Shown here: in pieces, positions 16,637-25,833 of the stretch
How the letters are laid out: each line of letters starts with the position of its first letter
How positions within the stretch are numbered: the first letter of the stretch is position 1
Assembly (NCBI RefSeq): GCF_001999945.1
Contig: NZ_CP019650.1
Location: 1,922,001-1,986,000, forward strand
Origin: Microbulbifer agarilyticus
Lineage (GTDB): Bacteria > Pseudomonadota > Gammaproteobacteria > Pseudomonadales > Cellvibrionaceae
Reading direction: 5' to 3'
DNA: 64,000 bases
Notes under the pieces: model-generated
Database searches by the model: none
Seen by the model: only the letters and a program-made list of their open reading frames with translations
What the model was told of the DNA's origin: nothing
Made by a program: the position numbers and the translations under genes

Positions 16637-17317
16637 ATGGATAAGAAGCTGCTAGACACAGAAATTGATCACCACACAGCTAAATTCATTGTGGGATTTA
16701 TTGCCTTGTCATTGGCTAGCCTGACGGACCTGCTAACGCCAGGGGTCAGTATTAGCTCGATAAGCCTGTCATACCATTTAACCGATACTGCCCGCAATGT
16801 ATTCGTTGGGGCTCTCTGTGTCATATCGGCTTTTCTCTTTTCGTATAATGGCTACTCCTTGTTTCAAGCGGTCTTGAGTAAAGTCGCAGCGGTTGCTGTC
16901 GCAACAGTGGCATTTTTTCCGTGCGATTGCTTTGCAGGCCGGGGTGTCGAGGGGGCAGCTGCAGAGTCCACGATGGTTGGGGTTGTCCATACCATCGCGG
17001 CAATTTCCATGTTCATTATTCTCGCAATTTTTTGTTGGCTGTTTTACCTGAGAACCAAAGACAAGGATTCTAATCAGGCGAAGGTTAGGGGGTTAATTTA
17101 TCGGGCCTGCGGAGTAGTGATGCTTGGCGCTATGGCCGTACAGCTGCTCGATATTCTGGGCTGGGTAGACTTTAGCGGTATCACTCACCGCTTGACCTAC
17201 TATGTCGAAGCAACAGGATTGTTTGCCTTTGGTATTGCATGGCTGACTGCCAGTCGCATGCTGCCATTTATTACCAATGAAGATGAGCGTATAAAAATCG
17301 CGCTTTCTGCAAGCTAG
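16637..17317 (+). CDS. six-TM integral membrane protein of unknown function
   Basis: 226 residues, mostly hydrophobic. Segments resemble DUF998-like membrane proteins: an N-terminal helix, LSYHLTDTARNVFVGALCVI, FLFSYNGYSLFQ, a short FFPCDCF loop, and two paired helices toward the C-terminus, six TM in all. The start at 16637 is preferred over 16619 because GAGG (16624-16627) is nine bases upstream. Base composition is back to that of the flanks, so the gene probably lies outside the island. Function unknown. Confidence 0.65.
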   Translation: MDKKLLDTEIDHHTAKFIVGFIALSLASLTDLLTPGVSISSISLSYHLTDTARNVFVGALCVISAFLFSYNGYSLFQAVLSKVAAVAVATVAFFPCDCFAGRGVEGAAAESTMVGVVHTIAAISMFIILAIFCWLFYLRTKDKDSNQAKVRGLIYRACGVVMLGAMAVQLLDILGWVDFSGITHRLTYYVEATGLFAFGIAWLTASRMLPFITNEDERIKIALSAS

Positions 17318-17440
17318 CGACCTCATTTGGGTGGTTTCATTGCCCGGGTTTGGCTTTTTCTGTCCTTTTTGTGAGTGAATTCAGCAACGATTCAGTTGCG
17401 GCGGGTTAAAAAGTAGGTGTGAATCCAAGGAATACGCACC

Positions 17441-18583
17441 ATGCGCCAGGCCCCATACCGATTACTCGCCGCTCTAGCCATCACTTTGACGCTCGGGGGC
17501 TGTGTCACCTACCCATCAGCCCCGCCAGTGATGGTCGAGCAAACCTATGTTCGCAAGGCACCGCCGGTCTACTCCTATTCAGTGATCACCGACCCTGGCT
17601 ATCGCTACTACGACGAAGCCCTCGGCGTATATGTATTCTACGACCGCAGCGACGTGTTCTATCGCCAGGGGCGCTACTACCGTTGGTATCAGGACCATTG
17701 GATCAGCGCCAATCACTGGCATGGCCCCTGGATTCCCGCCCCGAATCTGTATGTCTCGGTCAACTTCAATGATCGCTGGCGTACCCGCTTGCGCCGCCAT
17801 GGCCATCGCTATGCCGGAGGGCACTACCACAAGCCGCCGCGCCGGCATGCTTATGACGATGGTTACAAGCGGCGGGAACGGCATGACAGCAACCCATACC
17901 GGTATGAGCGTCGTGAGAAGCGCAAGGATCATCGTGAGGACCTCTGGGACCGTCGCGAGGACCGCAAAGATCGTCGTGAGGAATTCAGGGATCGCCGTGA
18001 GGAACGCAGGGATCATCACGACGAGCGCAAGGATCGCCGTGAGGAGCGCCAGAATCGTGGTAGAGACGGCGTCCAAGGGTTTGCTGGCGTAGCCAAGCCA
18101 AAGCAGCGGGCGTTTCAGGCGGATAACCGGGGTGGGGATCGCCGTAACGACCGCCGTATTGAGCGCGTCAATGAACGCCGGAACCCAGGTCGTAATCCAA
18201 ATCGGGGGTCCAGCCGGGACGAGCGGGTGGTTAACGTTGCGGGCAAGCCGGCCGGCATTCGCGACCCACGCATTGTTCCCGCGGTAGATCGTTCAACAAT
18301 CGATCGCCGCGCGGCCCGCGACCGGCTCAATCCGCAAAGCCAGCGCGCCCAGCCCCAGCCCCAGCGCCAGCCCCAGCGCAATGCGCCAAATGATCGGCGC
18401 AATACGGCCGCGAAGACAGCCCCGCGCCAGGAGCGCCAGCAACCAAAGAACGAGCAGCCAAAGAAGAAGGAAAGGAAAAAGGAAAAGAAGTCCAAGCAGA
18501 AAACGGATAAGCGGGATCAGGCACGTACTGTGCGTGATCCGCGTACCCGGCGGTCGAATGAGCCGCGCCGCCAGATCGATTGA
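17441..18583 (+). CDS. lipoprotein with long Arg/Asp/Glu-repeat tail
   Basis: 380 residues beginning with a lipoprotein signal peptide: lipobox LGGC, acylated Cys21. The first 120 residues are aromatic and Tyr/Trp-rich (YYDEALGVYVFYDR, YYRWYQDHWISANHWHG), as in small envelope proteins predicted to bind polymers. After about residue 145 the chain is a low-complexity run of DRREDRKDRREE-like units, then a Pro/Gln/Arg stretch and a Lys-rich segment. The highly basic, repetitive tail should be disordered and could bind nucleic acid, LPS or peptidoglycan. AAGGA precedes the start. Function unknown. Confidence 0.7.
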   Translation: MRQAPYRLLAALAITLTLGGCVTYPSAPPVMVEQTYVRKAPPVYSYSVITDPGYRYYDEALGVYVFYDRSDVFYRQGRYYRWYQDHWISANHWHGPWIPAPNLYVSVNFNDRWRTRLRRHGHRYAGGHYHKPPRRHAYDDGYKRRERHDSNPYRYERREKRKDHREDLWDRREDRKDRREEFRDRREERRDHHDERKDRREERQNRGRDGVQGFAGVAKPKQRAFQADNRGGDRRNDRRIERVNERRNPGRNPNRGSSRDERVVNVAGKPAGIRDPRIVPAVDRSTIDRRAARDRLNPQSQRAQPQPQRQPQRNAPNDRRNTAAKTAPRQERQQPKNEQPKKKERKKEKKSKQKTDKRDQARTVRDPRTRRSNEPRRQID

Positions 18584-18606
18584 TCCAGTTTATCAAGTCG
18601 CCCAAT

Positions 18607-18700
18607 TAATACCGGAAGCCTACTGCGAACTATTTGCCCGAGCTGGTTGGCGAGGTGTGGTAGCTCATCGAGCAAGAGGCGATTACCAAAGGTAGAAGCC
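18607..18700 (+). pseudogene. decayed fragment related to the propeller-hydrolase gene at 20196
   Basis: This stretch aligns with about 20388-20490 inside the downstream propeller gene; the best part, TCATCGAGCAAGAGGCG, differs from it at one position, and similarity extends on both sides. The frame is broken (WQPIEQEAFTKG in the intact gene reads W-stop-LIEQEAITKG here). It looks like a leftover from duplication and deletion of a paralogue. Confidence 0.5.
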
Positions 18701-18899
18701 CAATAAATGCGGCGAATTTTCGTCTATATCGATGGTGTATTGGTCTGGACTTCTGGTAAGCATATAAAAGCTAGTTTTAGGGTTGAAGAAGTTGTCATAT
18801 CAGTAATATTCTATTTCCTATAAAATGTATTTTATCCAAGTATTCGTGATTCGCTAACATAGGTTAGTTTAGAATTTGTAGGGAAGTGATAGCTCTCTT

Positions 18900-20042
18900 A
18901 TGACTAGACATGTCTTATTTTTATGCGCCTTCGTTGTTAGTTTTAGTTCATATTCCAAAGAGTTGAACTTGCTGGAGAGCAGGTTGATTGGAACTTGGGC
19001 GATGGTTCCAATTTCCTGGCCAATCGCCGGTGCAGCGAATATTGCTGAATTCAATGAGGATGGTAGCTACAAGCTGTATGTCTTTAGTTGTAGTCCGGAA
19101 GGCGGCTATGAAAGAAAACCTGAGCTTGACTCGGAGGGGCGCTGGCAGACACATGGAAGAAAAATTGTAACAACAGTTTTTGACTTTGAAACTAACCAAG
19201 GTGGTGCAAAATCTCTTTCAGAGATTCGTCGAGAGTTGGCGGATATGAGTGAGCGAGAAGTGAGTTTCTTTCTCGAAAATCAGCCGAAGATTGTTGTCGA
19301 TGCCTTAAAACAGTCAAGAAAAATGACTGTCGTCGAGGAATATATAACCTCAATTTCTGGCAGTGAAATGCATGGTGGTCAGGAGTGGAGAAAGAATGAA
19401 TTTGTAGAAATGTATTATGTGAAAGTCAACGAGATTGAACCATTATGTAGTCAGCATCCTCCGCTTGGTTATTCCTTGCGGGATATAAAGAAATTGGCTC
19501 GGAAAGGGGATGCCGAAGCACAATATCACTATGGGGAAATGCTTTTCAATGGTCGTGGAGTAGAGCGAGATTATCCAGAGGCCTATCAATTACTACTAGC
19601 ATCTGCAAATTCGGGTCATGCTGGCGCGCAGCTAGTATTGGGTACCATGCGTAGGTTTACGTGGGGGACGATCGAAAAAGATCTTTCGGAATCCATGAGA
19701 TGGCTGAATAAGTCCTATGAACAAGGAAATATGAATGCTGCATTGAATTTGGGCGTTTCCTACACTACGGGTCGAGATATGGAAAGAGACTATGAGAAAT
19801 CTTTTAGTCTGTATCTTGAGGCGGCCTGGTCAGGGTTGTTGACTGCACAAGGACACGTCGCTGGTCACTATTACTATGGAAGAGGTGTGCCTAAAGATTA
19901 TGTGCGGGCATATGCATGGTATAAAGTTTCTGGGGAAGGTCATGACTACGTAGCTAAATTCATGAGCGATGATGAAGTCAAAGAGGCTGAATTAATCGCG
20001 AATGATATTGTTCAAAAATTATCCCGCAGGGATTTAGAATAG
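18900..20042 (+). CDS. exported Sel1-repeat protein
   Basis: 380 residues with an N-terminal signal peptide (MTRHVLFLCAFVVSFSSYS). Residues about 25-110 form a lipocalin-like or immunity-type beta region (GTWAMVPISWPIAGAANIAEF, EDGSYKLY). From about 200 to 350 come four Sel1-like repeats: GDAEAQYHYGEMLFNGRGVERDY, GHAGAQLVLG, GNMNAALNLGVSYTTGRD and a final YYYGRGVPKDYVRAYAWYKVS. Sel1 repeats mediate protein contacts, often in the periplasm. The partner is unknown. The gene is more AT-rich than its neighbours. Confidence 0.75.
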   Translation: MTRHVLFLCAFVVSFSSYSKELNLLESRLIGTWAMVPISWPIAGAANIAEFNEDGSYKLYVFSCSPEGGYERKPELDSEGRWQTHGRKIVTTVFDFETNQGGAKSLSEIRRELADMSEREVSFFLENQPKIVVDALKQSRKMTVVEEYITSISGSEMHGGQEWRKNEFVEMYYVKVNEIEPLCSQHPPLGYSLRDIKKLARKGDAEAQYHYGEMLFNGRGVERDYPEAYQLLLASANSGHAGAQLVLGTMRRFTWGTIEKDLSESMRWLNKSYEQGNMNAALNLGVSYTTGRDMERDYEKSFSLYLEAAWSGLLTAQGHVAGHYYYGRGVPKDYVRAYAWYKVSGEGHDYVAKFMSDDEVKEAELIANDIVQKLSRRDLE

Positions 20043-20195
20043 AATGAGCGCTTCTTAGGTCGCTCCATTTGTATGCTGATGAGCTACGACATCCATTCGC
20101 CCCATTAATACGGCAAGCTAACGAGTCAATGCTGTAACCCATGCTTCCGGTCGATACTATGGCTGTTTTCTATAATAGTAAGAGTAGCGATTGCG

Positions 20196-23000
20196 ATGAA
20201 GCCTACCGTACTTGCCCTTTCTGTGCTGTCTATAGCCCCGTTGGCTGCAGCCGATAGCCCATATTTTGATCAAGAGATCCCGGGAGCGAAAGCCAGCCTG
20301 TTTGCTAAAGATACCGTGTCGGTGACTGGGCGTTACGAATACGGAATCGCCTTTTCTAAAGATCTGGACGAGATGTACTTCTCGGGGCAGAAGGACGGCA
20401 AGCCAGCTGCGATTTATTCGTCGAAGTTGGTCGACGGCACCTGGCAGCCCATCGAGCAAGAGGCGTTTACCAAAGGCCAGAAGGCGGGCGAAATGCAGCC
20501 GTTTTTTAGCCCGGACGGTAAGCAGCTATTCTTTACCGCCTATAACGCAGATTTCACCGATACCAAATTCTGGACGGCCGAGCGTGTTGCCGATGGCTGG
20601 GGTGCTGTCAAGAAGCTTGCATCTCCGATCAATGACAGCGAAGTGTTCTATTCGACGCTGGCAGGCAACGGCGACCTGTTTTTCACCAATATCATCGAAT
20701 CCAGCGTCTACCATGCGCCGCTGGTGGATGGTGAATATCCCAAGGTAGATAAGGCGGGTATCGAGTTTGGTATCCACGGGTTTATCTCGCCACAGCAAGA
20801 CTATTTGCTAGTTGATGCCAAGGCCTCGGGTGACGAGCGTAAAGACAGTGATATCTACGTTTACTTTAAGCAGCCCGATGGCGGTTGGTCTAAGCCGGTT
20901 AGCTTGGGCAGTGAGGTAAATTCGACCTATAGCGAAACCGTGCCGAGCGTTACTCCAGATGGTAAATACCTGTTCTTTAGTCGTTATGACGAAGAAGGTG
21001 GAGTATCAAACCTCTATTGGATTAGTAGCGAAGTAATCGATGAGGTGCGCCCTACACCCAAGCTGACTGGGCCTTACCTGGGCCAAAAAACTCCGGGTAA
21101 AGCCCCCGAAGTGTTTGCGCCGAGTATCGTCTCTACTCAGCAACGTGACTATAGCGGCTTTTTCTCGCCAGATATGAGCGAATTTTATTTCACGAGAAAA
21201 GCAAGAGATGAAAATAAATGGTCGCTAATTAGCTACAAAAATCAGAACGGTAATTGGCAAAAACAATCAACCGAGCCAAGGGTAGGGCGGCCAATTTTTT
21301 CTCCCGATGGCAATACCATGCATCTGGGTAAGCAATTTAAAACGCGCACCGCCGATGGTTGGTCAGAAATTAAAAGCCTGGGCGCGCCTTACGAAGACAT
21401 TCGTATTATGCGGCTGATGTCATCGGCCAAGGGCACTTATGTGCTGGATGAAGCCACGCCCGATGGCACTGGCCTTATTCGTTACTCGCGCGTGGTGGAC
21501 GGGAAGCGTGAAGCGCCACAGCCTTTCGGAGTCGAGATCAATGCGGGTAAATGGAATGCACACCCGTTCATCGCTCCTGATGAGTCCTACATGATCTGGG
21601 ATGGTGAACGTACCAGTGGTTATGGTGATAACGACCTGTATGTCAGCTTTAGGCAGCCTGATGGCTCCTGGGGCGAGGGCATTAATATGGGCGACAAGAT
21701 CAATACTGAAGCCGCCGAAGGGGGTGCTATCGTAACGCCAGACGGTAAGTATCTGTTCTTTAATCGCAGCGGTGGCGATGGAAATGGTGATATTTATTGG
21801 GTCGATACCAAGGTGGTGGAAGAACTACGATACCGTGATGCCAATAACTTGTCGGCCACAGCAACACCCCTTGAAGCCAAGATCAAGCATTGGAACATGC
21901 CCGACATTAAACGGAATTTTTGGCACATTCCGCTGCTAGCCAAACCTTGGCTAGATGCAAAGCCCGCCGAAAAAAATGATGGTATCGCGGTAGGTGAGTT
22001 AGGTGTTGATGCAGGCCATACGGAGGCGATTTTAGCCCTGACAGAAGAAATCGCCGATAATCAGCACGACAAGCTGGATAGCCTATTGATTGCCCACAAA
22101 GGCAAGCTGTTGTTTGAATCTTACTACGCTCGTGGCCGTATCGATTTACCACACCCGCAATCTTCCGTTACCAAGGCCTATACCACACTGGCGTTAGGTC
22201 GGGCGATGGAGCTGGGTTATTTAACGCAAGCCGATCTGGATAAACCCATTGTCAGTTTTTTGAAGGAAATTGACCGCTCCAAGCTGGGTGAGGGTGCCGA
22301 CAAGATAACTCTGCAAAGTGCCCTGGATATGAATTCGGGCTTACAGATTAGTGATGAAGATGACGATAAGTACGACGCCAACCAGGAAAAATATAGTGGT
22401 GTTGGGCTAGTGCAGGCATTCTTGGAAGATACTGCCCCTATTACCGACGATAGTCGGAGGTTTGAGTACTTGGGCGCTAACCCGATTATGGTCATGCAGG
22501 TTATTGAGAGCCTGGTGCCGGGTTCCGCCGAATCGTTTGTTCGGACAGAGGTGTTCGGTAAGCTGGGCATCACCAATTACAGTTGGCGCAACGACGCCAG
22601 CGGCCTGGCAAGGGGTGAAACCGGTTCAAGCCTGACATCGCGCGATATGCTAAAGCTGGGCATCCTCGTGATGAATGATGGGCAGTTCAACGGTGAGCAG
22701 CTGTTGTCGCAAGAGTTCGTGCAACGCCTGAAGCAACATAACCTGTCGCTAACGGATCAACAGTCACAGGATTTTTACAGCGGCGCCAATCTCTCGAACC
22801 CTGGCTATACCAATTATTGGTGGCCCCTTGATATGACTGTTGGCGACAAAACCTATTCGGTGACCTCGGCGCAGGGTGCTGGCGGTGTTGCCATTCTGGT
22901 GATTGACCAACTCGAGCTTGTGATTGTGGTAACGGGCCATACCCGCGAATCATTTTTGCAGATGGCGGCTGAAAAGATATTGCCGGCCTTTGGTGGGTAA
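20196..23000 (+). CDS. exported PD40 beta-propeller fused to a class C beta-lactamase-like serine hydrolase
   Basis: 934 residues with a signal peptide (MKPTVLALSVLSIAPLAAA). Residues about 30-560 carry PD40/WD40-like propeller blades, with repeated SPDGKQLFF, TPDGKYLFFSR and DLYVSFRQPDGSW motifs. Residues about 600-934 form a serine hydrolase of the beta-lactamase/PBP-like fold: SVTK at 657-660 gives the nucleophile Ser657 and Lys660, and Tyr758 in EYLGAN is the probable second motif. These hydrolases act as esterases, D-peptidases or amidases; a substrate cannot be named. A TATAAT box lies at 20171-20176. A decayed relative of the first domain lies 1.6 kb upstream. Confidence 0.82.
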   Translation: MKPTVLALSVLSIAPLAAADSPYFDQEIPGAKASLFAKDTVSVTGRYEYGIAFSKDLDEMYFSGQKDGKPAAIYSSKLVDGTWQPIEQEAFTKGQKAGEMQPFFSPDGKQLFFTAYNADFTDTKFWTAERVADGWGAVKKLASPINDSEVFYSTLAGNGDLFFTNIIESSVYHAPLVDGEYPKVDKAGIEFGIHGFISPQQDYLLVDAKASGDERKDSDIYVYFKQPDGGWSKPVSLGSEVNSTYSETVPSVTPDGKYLFFSRYDEEGGVSNLYWISSEVIDEVRPTPKLTGPYLGQKTPGKAPEVFAPSIVSTQQRDYSGFFSPDMSEFYFTRKARDENKWSLISYKNQNGNWQKQSTEPRVGRPIFSPDGNTMHLGKQFKTRTADGWSEIKSLGAPYEDIRIMRLMSSAKGTYVLDEATPDGTGLIRYSRVVDGKREAPQPFGVEINAGKWNAHPFIAPDESYMIWDGERTSGYGDNDLYVSFRQPDGSWGEGINMGDKINTEAAEGGAIVTPDGKYLFFNRSGGDGNGDIYWVDTKVVEELRYRDANNLSATATPLEAKIKHWNMPDIKRNFWHIPLLAKPWLDAKPAEKNDGIAVGELGVDAGHTEAILALTEEIADNQHDKLDSLLIAHKGKLLFESYYARGRIDLPHPQSSVTKAYTTLALGRAMELGYLTQADLDKPIVSFLKEIDRSKLGEGADKITLQSALDMNSGLQISDEDDDKYDANQEKYSGVGLVQAFLEDTAPITDDSRRFEYLGANPIMVMQVIESLVPGSAESFVRTEVFGKLGITNYSWRNDASGLARGETGSSLTSRDMLKLGILVMNDGQFNGEQLLSQEFVQRLKQHNLSLTDQQSQDFYSGANLSNPGYTNYWWPLDMTVGDKTYSVTSAQGAGGVAILVIDQLELVIVVTGHTRESFLQMAAEKILPAFGG

Positions 23001-23078
23001 CAATTGGGGCTGTTGCTGAGTGCCGACTTTTAGGTTCTGTGAAGTCACAGAGATGAGAGGGCGGATTAACAAGGTAAG

Positions 23079-23132
23079 GTGAGCGTGTTTCCGGTGATTG
23101 CCGATAACCCGAATCTTTTGGGTAGACGTCAA
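23079..23132 (-). pseudogene. short decayed fragment of a DUF2306-type gene
   Basis: Read on the minus strand this encodes KIRVIGNHRKHAHL, close to KNRDIGNHRKWALRL in the intact DUF2306 protein at 25834-26700. The bases also match over roughly 37 positions with few changes. IGNHRK is a conserved family motif. No start or remaining domain is present. The surrounding 23001-23312 gap holds nothing else recognisable. Confidence 0.3.
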
Positions 23133-23312
23133 GGTCGTGGATGAGCTTAGAAAAAGCGATGCCGATAAAACAAATTAAATCGGACAGCCGTTAAATCACA
23201 ATATTTTTTACTTTAATACCGGTAACACTTCTGCGGTCATCCCGCGCTTTATTGGTACAAATACGCGCAGCAAGCGTCGCAAGATGATACGATGCTTGCT
23301 CGCGTAATCGAT

Positions 23313-23654
23313 TTATATATCTTCCGCGGTCTGTGGTCCGATCATCCTGCACACTTGTACGATCCTGTCTGCCGGGAAACCGCCGAGCTCGGCGTGTTTG
23401 GCAATGATATCTTTGTTGGGTGCCTCATAGACGCAATAGAATTTGCCTTCGGCAACATAACTTTGTTGCCACTGAATTTGTGGACCCAGCGCTTCGAGGA
23501 TCATGCGCGACTTCTGCGAGATCGCCTTAAGTTCTGCAGCGGTCAAGCGATCTGCACCGGGAACGGTGCGCTCAATGATGTACTGGTTTCCGGTATCGTC
23601 CAGTGGAGACCGGCCCGCAAATGTTGGGTCGGTCATAGTTTTGTTCCGGCGCAT
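23313..23654 (-). CDS. DUF4242 family protein
   Basis: 113-residue soluble protein. The body YIIERTVPGADRLTAAELK through FPADRIVQVCRMIGP is that of DUF4242 (SCO4226-type nickel-binding) ferredoxin-fold proteins, known as small metal-binding dimers of unclear role. The start at 23654 has GGAG five bases upstream; an internal Met seven residues in has none. It is transcribed divergently from the ToxR-like/TPR regulator at 23846, so that protein may control it. Confidence 0.8.
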   Translation of the reverse strand: MRRNKTMTDPTFAGRSPLDDTGNQYIIERTVPGADRLTAAELKAISQKSRMILEALGPQIQWQQSYVAEGKFYCVYEAPNKDIIAKHAELGGFPADRIVQVCRMIGPQTAEDI

Positions 23655-23845
23655 AGCGTCTCCTTGTAAATTGCTGCCGCAAGCCCCCCGCTTACGGCTG
23701 TCATTACCATGGAAGCAGCTACCTGCAGTGCCCTCAATGAACTGCGCCTGAACCTTAATCTGAACTGGAAACTGCCCTTAAATCAATTGCATAGCAACAT
23801 AAATGAACTGAGCGGCGGGGCAGGGGTCCCGTACGAGACTGGCCC

Positions 23846-25747
23846 ATGGCGATACTGCAATTCGGAGAATTCACCTTAAATACCGAAAACCTCACGTTGA
23901 CTCGACGTGGGCGAACGGTGTTTGTGCAGGAACTTCCCCTCAAGTTACTTGTGCTGCTGGCCAGCCGACCCGGAGAACTGATCGACCGCGACGAGCTGTT
24001 CCGTCATTTTTGGCCGGACGACCAGAGTGGTTTACTCAACGACAATCTCAACACACTGGTGCGCAAACTGCGCCAGGCCCTCAATGATTCCCCGCGCAAC
24101 CCGCGCTTTGTCGAAACCCAGCCGCGCAAGGGTTACCGGTTTATTGCCCCGGTGGCGGTTGTGGAGCCTGCAAGCAGCGCCGAGCAAAAAGTCCTAGATC
24201 TCCAGGTATGTGGGGCTAATTTGGACCGCATTACCGTTGTGCCGGAACCTCCGGCCAGTAATTCACTTTGGAACCGACAACACGTCACTGGTGGCGCGGT
24301 GGTGTTTATGGCCATCCTGGCGCTCGCGGTCATCGCCGGACTGGATCTTCCCGGTTCAGAAGATCACGGTACGCAGCGTTTTCATTCGGTAGCGGTGCTG
24401 CCTTTTATGAATGCCGGTGAAAACAACCAGCGGGATTATTTCAGTGATGGTCTGGCTGATGAACTCATCAACCGCCTTGCCAGCTTCCCCGATCTGCGCG
24501 TGGTAGCGCGCACTTCCTCGTTCTCCATGCAAGATTCGACACTGGATGCGCGCGCCATCGGTGAACTGCTCGATACCGATGCGTTGGTGGAGGGGCGTGT
24601 ACAGCGCAGCGATGACAAGTTGCGTATTCATGTTCGCTTAGTGGATACCCGTAGCGGTTACCAGCTTTGGGCGCAGAGTTTCCAGCGGGACTTCACCGAT
24701 ACGTTTGCTTTGCAGGAAGAGGTTGCACTGACCGTGGTGGCCTCATTGGCCGGCAAACTGTTGCCAGAAAACAACGGCACCAGCCACGCAGAAATCCATC
24801 CGGCTGCCTATGACAACTATTTGAAGGGGCGCTTCTATTGGCACAAACGCTCTGAGGCTGACCTGCACCGCGCACTGGAATACTTTGAGGCCGCCACGAG
24901 TTTGGCTCCGGACTATGCGCCGGCCTGGGCCGGGCTCGCCGATGCCTATGCGGTACTCGGGTTCTACGACTATATGCCGCCGGAGAAAGCCTTTGGCCGC
25001 GCCAAGGTTGCTGCCCGCCGTACGCTGCAGCTCGATCCAAACAACGCCTCGGCAGAGGCGACGCTGGGTTATGCAGCCTTGTATTTTGATTGGGACTTCG
25101 AAGAGGCCGAGGCCCGCTTCTTACAGGCGATCGCCATCAACCCGGACTACTCAAAGGCCCACCAGTGGTACGCCAATCTTCTGGTAGCGGCGGGGCGTTT
25201 CGACAAGGCGGAACATGAGATGCGCCACGCGACCCAGCTCGATCCATTGTCGTTAATCGCCAACGCGGCTCTGGGCTGGGTTCTCTACAACGCCGGCGAT
25301 TACGAGGGGGCATTGCAACAGCTGGAAACTGCGCGGGAACTCGACCCCGGGTTCCAGCTTGTGGATCTCTGGCGCGGCTGGACGCTCGAGGCAATGGGCG
25401 ATTACAACGGGGCGATCTCCGCGTTGGAGCGAAGCGTCGAGAAATCCTCAGGTAATACGATCAGCGTGGCCTCACTGGCGCGGGTACTGGCCCTGGCCGG
25501 CAGGGAAGAGGAAGCGCATACGCTGCTCGAAGGCTTGCAAGAATCCGATGGCTATCTCCCCGCCTATGAAGTGGCCAAGGCCCACCTCGCCGTCGGTAAC
25601 TGCGATGCCGCAGTGCGCTGGCTAGAGCGGGCCTACGAGCAGCATTCCCATTCGCTGGTGTTTCTACGCGTCGATCCACAGCTTGCTAACCTGCGTAAAA
25701 CCACCTCGTATAAGGAGATGCTCGCGCAGGTGTTTAAACGCGGTTAA
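23846..25747 (+). CDS. membrane-anchored ToxR-like winged-helix regulator with TolB-like and TPR domains
   Basis: 633 residues. Residues 3-100 are an OmpR/PhoB-type winged helix (LPLKLLVLLASRPGELIDRDEL, NTLVRKLRQAL, FVETQPRKGYRF). A single TM at about 149-165 follows, then a TolB/FlgO-like domain beginning SVAVLPFMNAGENNQRDYFSDGL, and from about 310 to the end TPR repeats (AWAGLADAYAVLGFYDY, ATLGYAALYFDWDFEEAEARF). This CadC/ToxR-like layout lets a cytoplasmic DNA-binding head respond to a periplasmic sensor. The ligand is unknown. It starts 191 bases from the divergent DUF4242 gene. Confidence 0.85.
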   Translation: MAILQFGEFTLNTENLTLTRRGRTVFVQELPLKLLVLLASRPGELIDRDELFRHFWPDDQSGLLNDNLNTLVRKLRQALNDSPRNPRFVETQPRKGYRFIAPVAVVEPASSAEQKVLDLQVCGANLDRITVVPEPPASNSLWNRQHVTGGAVVFMAILALAVIAGLDLPGSEDHGTQRFHSVAVLPFMNAGENNQRDYFSDGLADELINRLASFPDLRVVARTSSFSMQDSTLDARAIGELLDTDALVEGRVQRSDDKLRIHVRLVDTRSGYQLWAQSFQRDFTDTFALQEEVALTVVASLAGKLLPENNGTSHAEIHPAAYDNYLKGRFYWHKRSEADLHRALEYFEAATSLAPDYAPAWAGLADAYAVLGFYDYMPPEKAFGRAKVAARRTLQLDPNNASAEATLGYAALYFDWDFEEAEARFLQAIAINPDYSKAHQWYANLLVAAGRFDKAEHEMRHATQLDPLSLIANAALGWVLYNAGDYEGALQQLETARELDPGFQLVDLWRGWTLEAMGDYNGAISALERSVEKSSGNTISVASLARVLALAGREEEAHTLLEGLQESDGYLPAYEVAKAHLAVGNCDAAVRWLERAYEQHSHSLVFLRVDPQLANLRKTTSYKEMLAQVFKRG

Positions 25748-25833
25748 GTCCTGGTAACGAATCGTCGCTATTAGTTGCTAGCGTGCTTTCGACCAGCACC
25801 TGCGGTTGCAGCAATCTGTGCAGTTCCTCGAGA

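Noticed and set aside
17579..18495. Long minus- and plus-strand ORFs inside the Arg-rich lipoprotein gene
   Set aside because: They are frame shadows of a GC-rich repeat; their translations are monotonous and lack starts with ribosome binding sites.
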